The notes under the pieces are model-generated. The model worked only from the letters and a program-made list of their open reading frames with translations, ran no database searches and was not told where the DNA came from. From assembly GCA_947095585.1 (NCBI GenBank), contig OX352764.1, forward strand, positions 72,063,536-72,127,535: a stretch of 64,000 nt of DNA, read 5' to 3'. Source of the DNA: Nephrocerus scutellatus. Its lineage: Eukaryota; Arthropoda; Insecta; Diptera; Pipunculidae. This document shows, piece by piece, positions 34,227 to 46,149 of this stretch; the stretch's first letter is position 1; every line of letters begins with the position of its first letter. A program made the translations under genes and the position numbers.

Positions 34227-35400
34227 CGAACAGTGTCGGCATTGCCGTCAGCACGCCATTAGCAATTTTGCAGCCATTTTGAGGAAAAAAAAACGATTCG
34301 CTTGTATAAATTTGACCGACGCGGTTCAGCGCGTATTCAACGCGCATCATTGTTTGATTCTGGAAATTTCGGAATTTCGGTGCGAACAGTGTCGACAGTG
34401 GCGACAGTGGCGACAGCACGCCATACGAAATTTTGCTGGATTGTAAAGATTAGGGGCTCTAGGATCCTGAGCTGCATCTAGTGCCCAACACTCACGATAT
34501 GCGATAAACCAACAACTAAGAGAATCGGACTTCAAACAACAGGAGTCGGTCAGGGACCTTTAGGCGAACCCTACACCAGAGAAAAGGAAATAAATTCATC
34601 GAACACTCGACCACTTAAACTTTCCTTTAACGATTTAGTTTCCACGATTAAATAAGTCTAATTTACTCGAACTTCTGTCTTAGTAACGGTGACCTGATAT
34701 TGGCCCAATCTTATAATGGTAGTCCATCTGGTCGGCCCAGGCCTCAAGGAAATTTCTAATATTGTCCCATTATCTTTAAATTGTCCTATACAGGTTCATC
34801 GTCATCGACAGCGCTGCCGACGTCGGAGGTATGCACTCACGTTAGTGGTTTCATATTGAATTTTAGATATATATATATAACCATCGGATTATTCAGTTCC
34901 TTTGGGCCTTGTACAAAAGTGGCTGTCAACAAGTTCATGAAGTAATATAGATGAACCATTTTTTTTGTAACTCATGAATAATATCCTGAGTAGTTTGATA
35001 TTAAAGCCCAACTGGCTTTTTACATTTTTATTATGAATGAAAACAGTAGTATTAACGCTTTGAATAATCTTATTGTCATATGAACCATATGTAATTTTTC
35101 CTGCAATAAAGCTTCACTTATCTTTGGAATAATATTCTGATTAGCTTGATATTAAAGCCCAAATGGCTTTTTACGTTTTTATTATGAATGAAACAGAATT
35201 AAAGCTTTGAATACCTTTAGTGTCATCTGAACCATATTTTTGTAATAAAGCTTTTAAAGTCTCACTTATCTTTTGATGATATTTAGTAAGTGTTATACCC
35301 GAAGGAAATATGGTGGGAGATTCATTGTAACAAAGATTTAAATGCTTTTGATTGAAATGATGTTTTGTTATTTTGAATACACGTACCAATTTACTGAATA
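34227..35400. other. Repeat-rich DNA with a 150-bp tandem duplication
   Basis: 34222-34290 and 34380-34440 share a GTGCGAACAGTGTCG...CAGCACGCC block. 34968-35275 holds two units of about 150 bp (TTGATATTAAAGCCCAA.TGGC at 34999 and 35149). On the minus strand both units encode a similar KxYGSxDxKxIQSxN peptide, but with stops between. No family recognised. Confidence 0.4.
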
Positions 35401-36030
35401 ATGAGGGTAGTGTAATTAGTTAGCTTGCTACTTTTCCAGCCCAGGTAATACCGAGTGAGGGGAAAACCCACTCAAGTGAGGGAGTCCCAAATCCAGCACG
35501 GACTCATGGTAGGGCGGGTATAGAGAATGTGAGGGAAAAGGGCTAATGCGAACATTGGGTCTCGCTTTACCCTTCTCACCACCGCATCCAGGTTCCTAGT
35601 AGTTCTAAACCCCTATTGGCGTCTTCTTCTCTAAACGCATTTCAATGTCCTATCCATTTTAATTTCTATATCGCGACGGCATTTTGTAATGTGTGCGGGC
35701 ACAGCGACGTCCAAGGACCCCCCACGACGCGACGAGCTAAGTAGTGGTATCCAGGTGTGCCACCGGGATGTAGCTAGCTCCAACGAAAGGCGAGAGAGGA
35801 GAGCTGATCACCTTTCGCCTTTTCCCTCCGTGACAACAACCCCATCGTCACAAGGACCATTACAGGGTTCAATTTTGTCATGTACACCGGTGACAATAAT
35901 TTTCAAATCACTTGACATACTTCCAGAATTATTTTCCTCACCGTTGACACACCAGTTCGAAATGACCAGGCCAAATATTTTGGCGACACTCCTTAAGATA
36001 GATACCTACAGAACAAAGGAACTATAGAAT
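35401..36030 (+). other. Possible 5' region of a LINE
   Basis: A GC-richer island amid AT-rich DNA: 35401-35680 is non-coding with GAGTGAGGGGAAAACCCACTC, and 35689-36027 is an open frame of 112 codons starting MCAGTATSKDPPRRDE. The layout resembles LINE 5' UTR plus ORF1 start, but no zinc knuckle or other domain is seen. Low confidence. Confidence 0.25.
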
Positions 36031-37379
36031 CACAGTAATTATGGACGTGAAAGTCTTTTCAAAAAACCCGTTAAGCTTCCGCCGTTCTTGGTACAAAGGG
36101 CGCACCCACCATCATCGCGGTTTTTTCTTTTTCAGCTTGTATGCAAGGTAACACATCTAGATTAGAGACATAATAAACGCAATTTCATCCTGTTTATACA
36201 TTTTGTTCAAATCTAATATATAATATTAACACAAAATAGTTTTAAAAACAAACAACTACAATTTCAAACAACTGCCTTTGTTTGACATTACGCGGTACAC
36301 GGCTACACCATTGTGGGAGAATTTTGTGCGTGTAGTGCCACACCGTACTACTACTACTACTACTGCTACAGCGCATTGTGTTCCGGCAGGTAAACAAATT
36401 GTTTGTGCAATAACTAATAATAATAAACAGCGATTGTTTGCTATTTCTATTTCACAGCTAATGTGATACCTAAAATATTTCCTACATAAGAGTTCAAACT
36501 GCCGCAAGTAATCATTTTACAGTTTCCTGTATAAATAAGACATAACGACTTTAGGAACCGCGATACTAAATATAAAATACTTGACTATGTATTCGATAAC
36601 AATGAAAAGTTCAAAATAATATCTTATTTTATTAAACATATACTTTAAGCACTGCAACACCAATTTTAGTGTAGACGAAAGCAAGGTTGAAACAATGTTT
36701 GCTGGAAGATAATATCAGCAATTAACGAAAAAATAATTGGTGTGGCATGATCACCACATGTGCTCAATAATGCGGGTTTTCATGAATGTGACACTCTGTT
36801 GACGTCGATCATCGTGAAAACATATGACTATTTTCTTATTTATACGATCATGTTCTTATGTGCTCTCTCTTAACCCGGCATTTTAATTTCTTTTATTTAT
36901 GTTCGAAACTTTAAAATAATATTTTGAAGAATTTAAAAACCCACTGAGAATCTTATTGGACTTTTTTCAGAGCTGATTAGAGCGAGGCGTATTTATATTT
37001 TGTGCACTTGTAGTAACTTGAACAGAACCGAATTGAAGGACTACGTTATCGACCCTAATAGCGCCCATAGAGAATAAGTGGGGGAATTAATAAAAACGCG
37101 CACACAAAAGAAACAAGGAGGAATTCATCAGAATCATTAAATGCGGCGGATCGTAGATCCCCTTCACACATATGTATCATTAAATCCATCGGATCAGCTG
37201 TTTTGTAATTCTTAACAAACCAATAGGTTCTGTCTGGAAATTAAAATTTAGAAATAATTATTGCTGACTTAAAAACTATCCCCATCCAAAAAATCGATTA
37301 CTGGAACGGTAATGGCAACCACTTTATTGTCTGTATAGCACAGTCAACTTTTTCAAAAGTATTGATCCAGGTGTTAAAC
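36031..37379. other. No gene recognised
   Basis: AT-rich DNA with a short (TAC)n run at 36347-36365. No ORF with a domain, no terminal repeats. Confidence 0.45.
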
Positions 37380-38402
37380 ATTTTAGAAAGGGTATTATGT
37401 CCCAAATGGATACCACAGAGGACCAAAAAAGGGAAGCAAAATTATACTTTTATGAAAAATGTAGGATACCTAGTGTTGTAATGTGTGTTGATGGATCACC
37501 TATTTCTATTAAAGTTCCGACTGCCAATTCCCACCTTTACTATATTAGAAACACAGCATAAATGCTATGATTGTACGTGATAATTTGAGAAAAATAAATA
37601 GAAAGGACAGGAAGGTAATCACTTTTTCTTTTCAGATTTGTGATCATTGTGAAGGGATCACGCCAGCGATCATCTCCATACATACATCTTCCACTTCCCA
37701 TCTTCGATAATTGAAATCTGCCTAACAACGCCATGTCAGCATATCCATACATACGTGTATACTTAATGCATTTCCTCGTCACTTAAATAATTAAAAATGC
37801 AAATGCAATGCGCTCGAACGAGAGCGAGCGACAACCAAATGATTATTATGAACGGTTCATGTTACAGCAAGGCTGTCCAGCCCGCGGCCCGCGGGCCGCA
37901 TGTGTCCCAAGGCAAGTATAACTGCGGCCCGAAAATATTTAAAGTGTTACTGATGAATGTCCATTTTTCTAAGCAATGATTTGTGTGCAGTGTTGCCAAG
38001 TGACATACAACAGAAACAGGCACAAAAACAGAACAGAAAGTTCTTTCGTTCTGTAGTAAATTCTCTTTCTGTTTGCGTTGATCGCTCAGCTACACTGTTT
38101 TGTTGTTGAACTCAACTTGAGGAATTTTTTTTTCTCTGTTTATATTCACTCAAAGTTGACAGTTTCAACTTTCGATTTTTAACTCTCTAGTTAGCCAACT
38201 TCCGATTTTCTCAACTTCCGAAAAAAGTAGAAGTTGAAAGAGCAAACTTAATGGGTACAAGAACAATGCACTCCGCCCCCATAAAAGCAGTTCAAATAAG
38301 GAATGTTTGCTGTGCATTGCACAATATTTGCCTACACTTCAAAGTATTTTGGGAAGAACCTGTACCAATTGAAGAAGACAAGACAATGCAGAAAATGAAA
38401 TG
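37380..38402 (+). pseudogene. PIF/Harbinger transposase, second copy, broken
   Basis: 37425-37560 encodes FYEKCRIPSVVMCVDGSPISIKVP, the HARBI1 segment with the first catalytic aspartate. 38280-38402 encodes IRNVCCALHNICLHF, the C-terminal LHN motif, followed by an acidic tail. The roughly 700 bp between them are unrelated and include a GC-rich palindrome (37865-37925), so the gene is interrupted by inserted DNA or a rearrangement. A Myb/SANT gene lies convergently just downstream, the normal two-gene layout of Harbinger elements. Confidence 0.7.
37865..37930. mobile_element. hAT-type terminal sequence, GC-rich palindrome
   Basis: CAAGGCTGTCCAGCCCGCGG followed by a GGCCCGCGGGCC palindrome, then GCATG and later TGCGGCCCG. 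This is the well-known consensus shape of many hAT (Charlie/MER1-like) termini. It lies between the two halves of the Harbinger transposase. The opposite end was not found. Confidence 0.38.
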
Positions 38403-38410
38403 CTGACATT

Positions 38411-39124
38411 TTATGATACGAATGAAGCAGCTGAGAAGCAGCAGCAGCCAAAGGACAGCGTGTTCTTAATACCCTCACACAAGACTCTAAGCTGAATAAG
38501 GTTAATTACATCCTCTTCTTCTAAAGTAAACGCTGTAGTCTTATTGGGACCACCACCTGTGGCATTGTGTTCCCTTTTGTTATTTGCTATATTTTTCTTT
38601 AAGTACGACTTGTAATCGCCCCACACCTGCGACGTTTTCAAAGTTTACATTTTACACTACAAACAAATTTTAAAGAATCTTACTTTTTTCCACTCTACCA
38701 CCTCCTTCGCTGGTGGTCCAAGACTATTTAGCTTGTATTGAAGCGTATCCCAAATTTTTTTTAAAACGTCCGGCGACCTTTTGCACAAAGTTTTTGCTAT
38801 GTCCGGGTTCTCCTTTATAGCACTGATTAGCTCCCTAAATTGTTCGCTATTAGTTGTTTTTTCCTGTGCAATAGATATTTTCTTTCTTTTAAATATATAT
38901 GTATAAAACAATAGTAACTTAAATTTTAAGGCCAAAGGCAAATCAATCTCAAAATTCAAAAATAACAACAGCACAAATCCGAAATAAAAAAGACGCGTTT
39001 GAGAAATATGAAACTTTACATAGGGTGATTCGATTCGAACATTTTCCACGATACAGTGGAAGTCATTCACATTACCGACACGGGAAAGATTGACTTTAGC
39101 GGATTCGACGATACCAGTGAACAA
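38411..39124 (-). pseudogene. Myb/SANT-like accessory protein of Harbinger, broken
   Basis: On the minus strand, 38870 to 38660 encodes TNSEQFRELISAIKENPDIAKT, then KKIWDTLQYKLNSLGPPAKEVVEWKKV, the Myb/SANT-like domain that PIF/Harbinger elements carry to bring the transposase to its DNA. 38641 to 38411 continues it (MKTSQVWGDYKSYLKKNIANNKREHNATGGGP) after an in-frame stop at 38657-38659. It faces the transposase tail-to-tail. 39124 to about 38880 is a non-matching N-terminal extension that may be spurious. Confidence 0.72.
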
Positions 39125-39254
39125 AATAAAGTGAATTTTTCCCCCCGACGGATTCCACGATAAGGGTGATTGTCGCGGCTATTCGGTTGTGTAACTGGAA
39201 CCATGCCCGTTATTTGTTTGTCCAAAAATCACTGCAGGAAATAACTAAAATTTC

Positions 39255-40815
39255 GCTAAAGGTAAAAAGTTCGCAAGCTATTCTTATGTTATTTCAACCC
39301 CAAAAATAAATGGGGTTTCCTGAATTAAAGTTAAAAAAAAGATGTAACCACCACTGTCAATGTTTTTAAGTAGAGACAACATTATCAAAATTTCTAACTC
39401 CTTAGAAACACTCGAAAAAATCACAAGCTTAAAAGAATCAACTACAGTAACTAAACTCAAAATTAAAGAATTAGTAAACAAACTTGACTCGCTTACTCCA
39501 AGAACACGGAACAAAAGAAGACTGATAAACGGTTTAGGCTCAACAAATAAATTTATCACAGGTAATATGGATGCAAACGATGCGGAAAATATAAATAGAC
39601 AAATTAAAAATTTGAACTCGATGCAATCTCAATTTAAATCTGGTATAAATAACCAAATAAGAATCAATTTTAATATGATTCAAAGATTTAAAAATATGAC
39701 AAATTATATCAACAAAGAACAAGAACAAATTGAAACCTTTTTAAGCAAATACCAAAACCAGAACAATAACAGAATTCGTGTCAATGGAGAAATTATTTCC
39801 AGACACAATATCTCAGTCAAATAAACTACAATATTGACTTACTTAGCATCATTATGGCAAGACTAAATATCATCCTAAAACTCATTTTAAACCAAAACGA
39901 ATCGAACGAAATTCGTGAAAGCTTTAATAACCAATCGGTCGAAATTCTCTCTGTTGAACATATTTACGAAATGCTAGAACTTCAAGCATACTTTAACGAC
40001 ACTAAAATTATACTCAATGTTCGTATTCCCATCGTATCTTTTGAAAACTATTCACTATTTCATGTCATCCCACTACCCATCATCATCATCATATTTGGCT
40101 CTACAACCGGGGTCCGATCCTGGCCTCCCACTACCCATAAACCTAACAAAACATGTATCCACATCATCCTATATCCTTTTTAACACCCAAAACATTCAAT
40201 ACTTAAACGAACCATGTCCCAAAGTGGAGGGCATCTACTACTGCAAAGAGTCAATAAAGCAAGAAAAGTCCAACTCATCAACATACATCGGAAACATAAT
40301 AAGAAACCAGCCTGCTCACTGCCCTCTACATGACATCGGACCAAAATCAGCAATAATGAACCTAACCACATTGTGCTGATCAACACACCTATGACCAACA
40401 TCAACACCTCATGCGAAAACTACAACCCCACAACGCTATCTGGAGCAATCCTAATACGCTATTTCAACTGCTCTAGATATCAATGGAATAATTTACAACA
40501 GCAACCCCAGCATATACTTTGACCAAATCCAAATACTCCCAGTCTCACACCATAGCCTGCACTCAAACATAACAATAGACAAAATCAATTTGGAAAAATT
40601 AAAAATATATAACACCATTAATGAAGATGCCATAAGAACCCTTCAAAACGAAACATAAAGACGAGATAACCTAAACTTTGGCTTACTGATCGCCCTTGCC
40701 ATTCTTCTAATAATAATCGCATCCTATACTAACAGAAAATCTACTAATCAAATAAACATCCAGCATGATTTCGCTCCAGCCACAGCAAATCCGAATCTTC
40801 TATGGCCATCGCTCC
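39255..40815 (+). pseudogene. env: env of a 297/17.6-like errantivirus (element E), broken
   Basis: 39360-39824 encodes an env segment with a basic cleavage motif RNKRR followed by LINGLGSTNKFITGN, the conserved fusion-peptide region of 297/17.6-type env, and an N-rich helical region. Further ectodomain with paired cysteines (CPKVEGIYYC, about 40210-40245) lies in another frame. A membrane anchor (LLIALAILLIIIASY, about 40682-40730) and a tail ending near 40863 follow. Several stops and frameshifts (39825, 40185, 40378, 40658) break it. The rest of the element is missing upstream. Confidence 0.75.
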
Positions 40816-40831
40816 ATACTAAGGGGGTAGG

Positions 40832-41277
40832 AGTAACGAATACATTACCCACACACTTATGATGGATATTCGCCACAAACCAAGGCCAACAAACACCCGA
40901 CACAATCACAGGTCAACGCCTCACCTGATTCGACACCCGCTGGAATTGCAAGCAAACAAATTACCCAATAATATTATTTTCCATAGACTACACATTTACT
41001 CATTGTACCGCTGACACTACTAAAATTACAAATTTCCATAGAACACACTCTTATAATCTGCATCGCTGACCAAGCAAAATTTAGTTGTAAGTAAACGTAA
41101 ATTAGCATGTAAGTTTTTGAGTAGTAATAACTCCATTGTCATAACCAGTCGCAAGTTGTTTTTTTTTCCAAATCCAGCTCAAGCCACTACATAATTCGCG
41201 CGACCATTTTGGAGCTCGTGTGGCATTAGCCTAAGAATAACGGATTGTGAGTGTTTGTTTCTTTTGGTGAATTAACT
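40832..41277 (+). repeat. 3' LTR of element E (right edge approximate)
   Basis: Starts AGTAACG directly after the purine tract aagggggtagg, in the position and with the AGT start of an errantivirus LTR. The right end at TTAACT (41277) is a guess from the usual terminal bases; no second copy or TSD supports it. Confidence 0.5.
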
Positions 41278-41463
41278 CATTCTGTCGTGAAGGCATAGCC
41301 CTGGCGACAATTTGTGGTAATAACCCAAATTCTCAATTCGGTTAAAAGAAGCGGTAAGTTGTGTTTTGTGTGTTTGTTTTTTGTAGTTATGTGTAGTTTC
41401 AGAGTGGATCTCAGAAACATACGCGGGCTGAGAACGAATTTTTTTGCTTTATTTACATATGTA

Positions 41464-41732
41464 AGTGACATAACATTCCTATGATTTGCTGTGTATTCGC
41501 TGTAGAAGACGCGGAGTCAGCATTCCCTTAGTGCGAGAGTACTGAAGGAGTTGCTACATTTTGCAACCAAGCAGCGGTGCTTGGACTGTTGTATTTTTAT
41601 CAATCTAAAGTCAGTCGAGAGATGACCACAAGTGAATATTGTGGATCACTCGTTTAAACTTTTTATTACTTATATAATTTATATCATTAATAAACTTACA
41701 ATTAAAATCGGTATCATGTGTTTTATATAACT
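41464..41732 (+). repeat. 5' LTR of element D
   Basis: 269 bp. Matches the 3' LTR at both ends, with several substitutions and a small length difference. Confidence 0.85.
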
Positions 41733-41743
41733 GGCGCAGTCGG
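41732..41743 (+). promoter_or_regulatory. Primer-binding site, tRNA-Ser type (element D)
   Basis: TGGCGCAGTCGG overlaps the last T of the LTR. The same sequence is the primer site of Drosophila 297 and 17.6, complementary to tRNA-Ser. Confidence 0.8.
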
Positions 41744-42004
41744 ACACAAACGAACAGGATCCTAAGCATCAATTCGATTAATATTGATTTAGTTGTTCGA
41801 TCCATACAAAAAAAACATTTACTTCTGTACTTGTGGTGCATTGTTCTGTTTCCAATCCATTTTTTTTTGACAAACCAATATGAAAATGTTGGACCACTAC
41901 TGAAAAATTAGTAGAATCGTTATTGCACCTACGGATTTCAAATGAACTCCTAAGTTAAAAATTTAAATAAATTACTCAACAAACTAGAACTGAACACCTC
42001 AAAA

Positions 42005-42560
42005 ATGGAAGCAATAGAATCAAGGGAACTAGTGTTGCAGAACCTGAAACTAATCCAAACCTTCGATGGAAAAACAGATGAACTGGCGATGTTCATAATA
42101 AACATCGAGTCCATCATTCAACTCAGCACATCTTTACCAAAGGATGAAAAAACATTAATTTTCCACGCGATCACAAGGACACTGCGTGGTGACGCGCTAA
42201 GCGTGGTCCGCAGAGAACAACCGCGCGACTCGAGCGCACCTTAAAAAAATACCTAACGAAATAAACAATGAAACGTGTAGAATTAAAGACGCGATTAAAC
42301 TTAAAATAGAGGGAGAGTATGAAAAAAAAATTACTCTTAGATGAAACTAATAATAGATGTCTAAATCAGTTTAAAAAACAGCTACCTAACCATTTGGGGG
42401 CAATTTTAAATGCACACTCCGTAAAAAATATGAGTGACGCTTTACGTATTTTATATGAAAATAAAGCTTTTGAAGAAAATACCTCGTTTAAACAAAGAAA
42501 ATTTTTATTCAATAAGTCTAATTACACAGATACAAAAAGTTACCCCTATTCAAGTTAAAA
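42005..42560 (+). pseudogene. gag: gag of element D, broken
   Basis: Methionine at 42005 opens 79 codons with FDGKTDELAMFIINIESII and a following segment that reads as errantivirus capsid. A frameshift near 42240 leads to 42250-42558 (CLNQFKKQLPNHLGAILNAHS), the capsid C-terminal part. The nucleocapsid is eroded after 42560. Confidence 0.7.
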
Positions 42561-42839
42561 CAATATTAGGATTTAGTAAACTTGATACTGTTCAATTTTT
42601 ATTAGCCCACAATACAGTCGAGAGCTATTTAAAATTATATTAAATTGTTGATTAAGCACCCCCGACGGAAGAAGTCGAATATAATCAGGCCCTCAAAGAA
42701 GTCAATAATTTAGAAATAGATGAACTAAGCAAATTGCGCATAGGAAGAAAGGCCACAACTTGACAAGTTACTAACAAAATTCGATAATCTTTTCCACTCA
42801 GACGATCAAACTCTGACATTCCTAATAGTATAAAACATA

Positions 42840-43265
42840 AGATTATCACAAAACATGAGGACCCAATATATGTAAAATTATACCGATACCCACAAATTCA
42901 TAAAATAGAAGTTAATCGTCAAATCAAGTAGATGTTAGATCATAATTGGGCATAAATCGTCACAGCCAGTCGCCATATTCAGCACCACTTTGGGTAGTAC
43001 CGAAAAAAATCGATGCTACTGGTAAGCAAAAATGGCGTATAATGATTGATTATCGAAAGTTGAACGACGTAACCATAGACGACAGGTTCCTAATCCCCAT
43101 AATGGACGAAATTCTCGACAAATTAGGTCGTTGGCAATACTTCTCGACAATAGACTTGGCAAAAGGTTTCCATCAAGTAGAATAAGACGAACAAAGTCGA
43201 AGATGGTCACTTCGAATTTTTACGCATGCCATTTGGATTGAAAAATGCGCCTGCGATAATACAGT
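42840..43265 (+). pseudogene. pol: Reverse transcriptase fragment of element D
   Basis: 42960-43185 encodes [25 protein letters not shown] and [14 protein letters not shown]; 43200-43262 adds FEFLRMPFGLKNAPA in another frame. The sequence then jumps to env, so the YDD/YVDD active site, RNase H and integrase are deleted. Confidence 0.8.
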
Positions 43266-43269
43266 AATT

Positions 43270-43660
43270 CGAACCTAATATAATTGTTTATAAATTTAAT
43301 AGAAACAATGCTAAATCAAACATGTAATAATCTTCCTGCAAAATTAAAAAGAAACAATATAATTCAGTTTCAAACTGCGAAATCTACTTTAGAAATGCCA
43401 AATTTAAGTCATGTCATTCAAAAATGAGTTAAACCTACTTATGATTCCTTAAGTCAATGATATTAAAATCAAAAATATAGCACCTAATGTAACTTTAGAT
43501 GATCTCAAACTTCATTTGAATAAAATAAAAAAGGAAAATATTGTAATCAACTCAACTGTAATATTTGTTATTTTTGTTGTAATCATGATGGTCATGATTC
43601 CTAAATTATGTATCGTACGAAAGGTTCCCGGAGGCGTCACTCACGAGGACGCGAACAATC
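43270..43660 (+). pseudogene. env: env C-terminal remnant of element D
   Basis: Short AT-rich coding remnant with a membrane anchor (STVIFVIFVVIMMVMI, about 43554-43600) and a tail reaching the purine tract aaggaggggagg (43662-43674). Stops at about 43423 and 43450 break it. Confidence 0.6.
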
Positions 43661-43674
43661 TTAAGGAGGGGAGG

Positions 43675-43931
43675 AGTGACATAACATTCCCCTAGTTTTG
43701 CTGTGCATTCGCTGTAGAAGACGCGACGTCAGAATTTTCTTAGTGCGAGAGCAGTGAGCAGTGACCACAAGAGAACATTGTGAATTACTCGTTTAACTTT
43801 TATATTACATCAATAAGATCATATAATCACTATTTTAACTTTTATATAATATATATATTTTATATCATTAATTTAATCAAATAAAACAATAAACTTACAG
43901 TTAAAATCGGTTTCTTTTGTTTTATATTACT
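43675..43931 (+). repeat. 3' LTR of element D
   Basis: 257 bp, AGTGACATAAC...ATTACT, followed by the right TSD TGTA. Confidence 0.85.
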
Positions 43932-43935
43932 TGTA

Positions 43936-44525
43936 CGTAGACATAAAGAAATACATCATGTCTTGTGAGCTATGCCAAAAGAATAAAGTATATACACGCA
44001 ACAAAATCCCTATGGTCATCACTACAACAGCGAAAGTTCCATTCAAAAGAATAGCCCTTGATATAGTGGGACCGCTGCCAATTACTGAAAACAATAACAA
44101 ATATATACTTACTTTCCAGGATGATCTAACGAGATTCGTTCAAGCAATAGCAATACCCAATCAAAAAGCCAGAACGGTGGCTGAAGCACTGATAAAGAAA
44201 GAATACGGATCAAGGAACGAATTTCACAAGTGAACTATTCAAAAATATTTTCAAAACACTAAAGATTCAAAAAATACAAACTAGCCCATACCATCCTCAG
44301 TCAAATGGCTCACTCAAAAGATCGCATAGAACTTTAGGCGACTATCTAAGAAATTATGCAAGTAAAGATCAAGCAAATTGGGATCAGTATATGGATTATG
44401 CGATATTTTGCTACAATACCACCCCACATTCAAGCACAAATTACAGCGCATTTGAAGCCCAATACGGATTCGAAGCACCAATTTCCTCAACTCTTAACAT
44501 ACTTCGGTGGGAAGGAAAAAGTCAT
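43936..44525 (+). pseudogene. pol: Errantivirus integrase remnant
   Basis: Begins within the HHCC finger (IMSCELCQKNK) and continues with IALDIVGPLPI, holding the first catalytic aspartate. A deletion near 44210 removes the second aspartate region; the sequence resumes with SPYHPQSNGSLKRSHR, where the usual glutamate of the DDE triad (SLER/TVER) is Lys, then NTTPHSSTNYSAFEAQYG. The frame shifts near 44230 and 44440. It is not the missing part of D, which inserted beside it; it belongs to an older relative. Confidence 0.72.
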
Positions 44526-45104
44526 ACACAATAACTTAATTAAACCATACACACAAGCGCACACAAATACATAAACACTAAACATGACACATTTCGATTT
44601 TCCATTGCAGACGCTTCAGAGAATGGAGAAGCAACCTGCCAAGTCCACAGGTCATTTTAGAAGAAATGCTGAGATCTGAGGATAAGTGGACAGAAGTCTG
44701 TGTATTGAAACGAATGTGCAAAACGAGCTGCGAAGAATCGAAAAGATAAGGCGATCAGCAGCAGCAGAAGATGCAGAAGGCATAGAGTAATCTGCTAACC
44801 AGCCCCGTGATGTAATACCTAACGGCAGTCCCATTGGGAGAGTGGTTGAAGTGTGTAAGGAGGGTTTAGTACGTATGTGTAATTCCTGGTACGAACGTTC
44901 CGGTTTAAGAATCATACATGCTAGTACCCCTGGAGGGCTCTACTGGTATGTAGGAAGATTTCCCACCTTTGGCACAGCCATAAAAAAAAAACTAAACATG
45001 ACACACACAAAATACCAAAATATTAAAACACGAAATTCCTGTGTTTTCAATTTCAGTTACATAATCCTTGTATGCGCACAAAGTGCGACTGAAGCCAAAA
45101 GTTT
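44526..45104. other. Possible LINE 3' fragment
   Basis: A GC-richer patch (about 44605-44960) with GAGAGTGGTTGAAGTGTGTAAG and GGTATGTAGGAAGATTTCCC. It has short ORFs without domains. A LINE 3' untranslated region is possible but unproven. Confidence 0.2.
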
Positions 45105-45340
45105 TCTATAGAAAGCCCAACTGTATGCATACTAATGCCGCAGACCAATCCCAAAAGACGCCAAAGAAAATTTTTTTTTCGATACCCCTGGCAACTCTAG
45201 TTTGTTTGCCAATAAAATATTTGCATATATAATAATGTTGTATTGCAGTATGATTGTGTATATTCGGTTTAGCTTTGGTTTGGTGGCGATGCCAATTGCT
45301 CTTTTTAAATTCTCTATATTAACTTCACTTGCCCGTGGCA

Positions 45341-45387
45341 CGGATGTCGGTCGTCGGTTGTCGGTCGTCGGTCGTCGGTCGTCGTGC
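45341..45387. repeat. GTCGGTCGTCG minisatellite
   Basis: Short tandem run of GTCGGTCGTCGGTCGTC-type units, about 45 bp. Confidence 0.8.
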
Positions 45388-45424
45388 AATCTTGCGATCA
45401 ATTTTTAATCCACTCCCAAGGAGA

Positions 45425-45850
45425 CAACAAATTCTATTAAAATTTGAGGCCCCTCGGACCCCTGAGGGGGGACCCATACAATTCAAATTTTCAAATTCTA
45501 TATACGCATGTATCTTCGATAGACAACACTTTTTGTAAAAATTTTGGTGACCCCGGGCCCCGGGTTCGTAGGGCCCCAAAATTTAAAAAAAAAATTAACC
45601 CGATTTTCTTCAAATTTTATACACCTCTGTATATCTGATGGACAAAATTTTTTGTAAAGTTTTTTGGGGTGAACGGGCCCTGAGGCCCAAGGCGTGCTCA
45701 TATAAATTTTTTAAAAATTAGTTTGATTTTCTTAAAAATTTTAACAAATGTGTTTCACTGATGGACATAACTTTTTGTAAATTTTGTTGGAGTGATAGGA
45801 GTGTGGTGTCCATGTAAATTTTTTAAAAATCAATCAATTTGAAATTCTTA
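45425..45850. repeat. Tandem repeat, about 121-bp period
   Basis: Three to four diverged units. The marker TTGTAAA after a GATGGACA.AA.TTTT stretch recurs near 45536, 45657 and 45780. Each unit has a GC-rich GGGGGACCC / GGGCCCCGGG / GGGCCCTGAGGCCC part followed by an AT-rich part. Confidence 0.75.
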
Positions 45851-46149
45851 CTTACAATACTTACAAAAAAAAAGAGAACGTAACTCCCAAATAGAGAGAA
45901 AAAGAAAGAGATTTTAGTTTGAGAACATTTCTTTTTGCTTAACCCATTCCGATATTTCAGCGGATCCTAGCAAGTTCGTCGACAGCGCTGCCGGTGGAAA
46001 TGCATAGGAAGAGGTAACACATACATAGCGATGTGTATACAAGTAAGTCATCTTTTTGGTAAACGACCGGCTTGGTCTACATTGTAGTTGTTTTTTTTTC
46101 TCTCTCTATGGATAGGGGTTAAATTGTTTAGAATTTTTTTTATATATAT

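Larger units (their letters stand above)
41464..43931 (+). mobile_element. Errantivirus D, 2.5-kb deletion derivative
   Basis: Flanked by TGTA (41460-41463, 43932-43935), with LTRs beginning AGTGACATAAC and ending ATTACT or TATAACT. A tRNA-Ser-type primer site follows the 5' LTR, as in Drosophila 297 and 17.6. Only gag, a piece of RT and the end of env remain. Confidence 0.88.

Noticed and set aside
36278..36507. ORFs on both strands with runs of Val or Thr
   Set aside because: Caused by a short (TAC)n microsatellite; no other support.
41277..41841. Two minus-strand ORFs across the D insertion
   Set aside because: They lie in leader and LTR sequence and cross the insertion boundary; shadows of non-coding repeat.
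43936..44525. Reading the integrase fragment as the missing part of element D
   Set aside because: It lies outside D's LTRs and TSD, so it belongs to a different, older element.
45329..45701. ORFs on both strands over the 121-bp repeat, with Gly/Pro-rich products
   Set aside because: Same array read in several frames on both strands; no domain and no start context.
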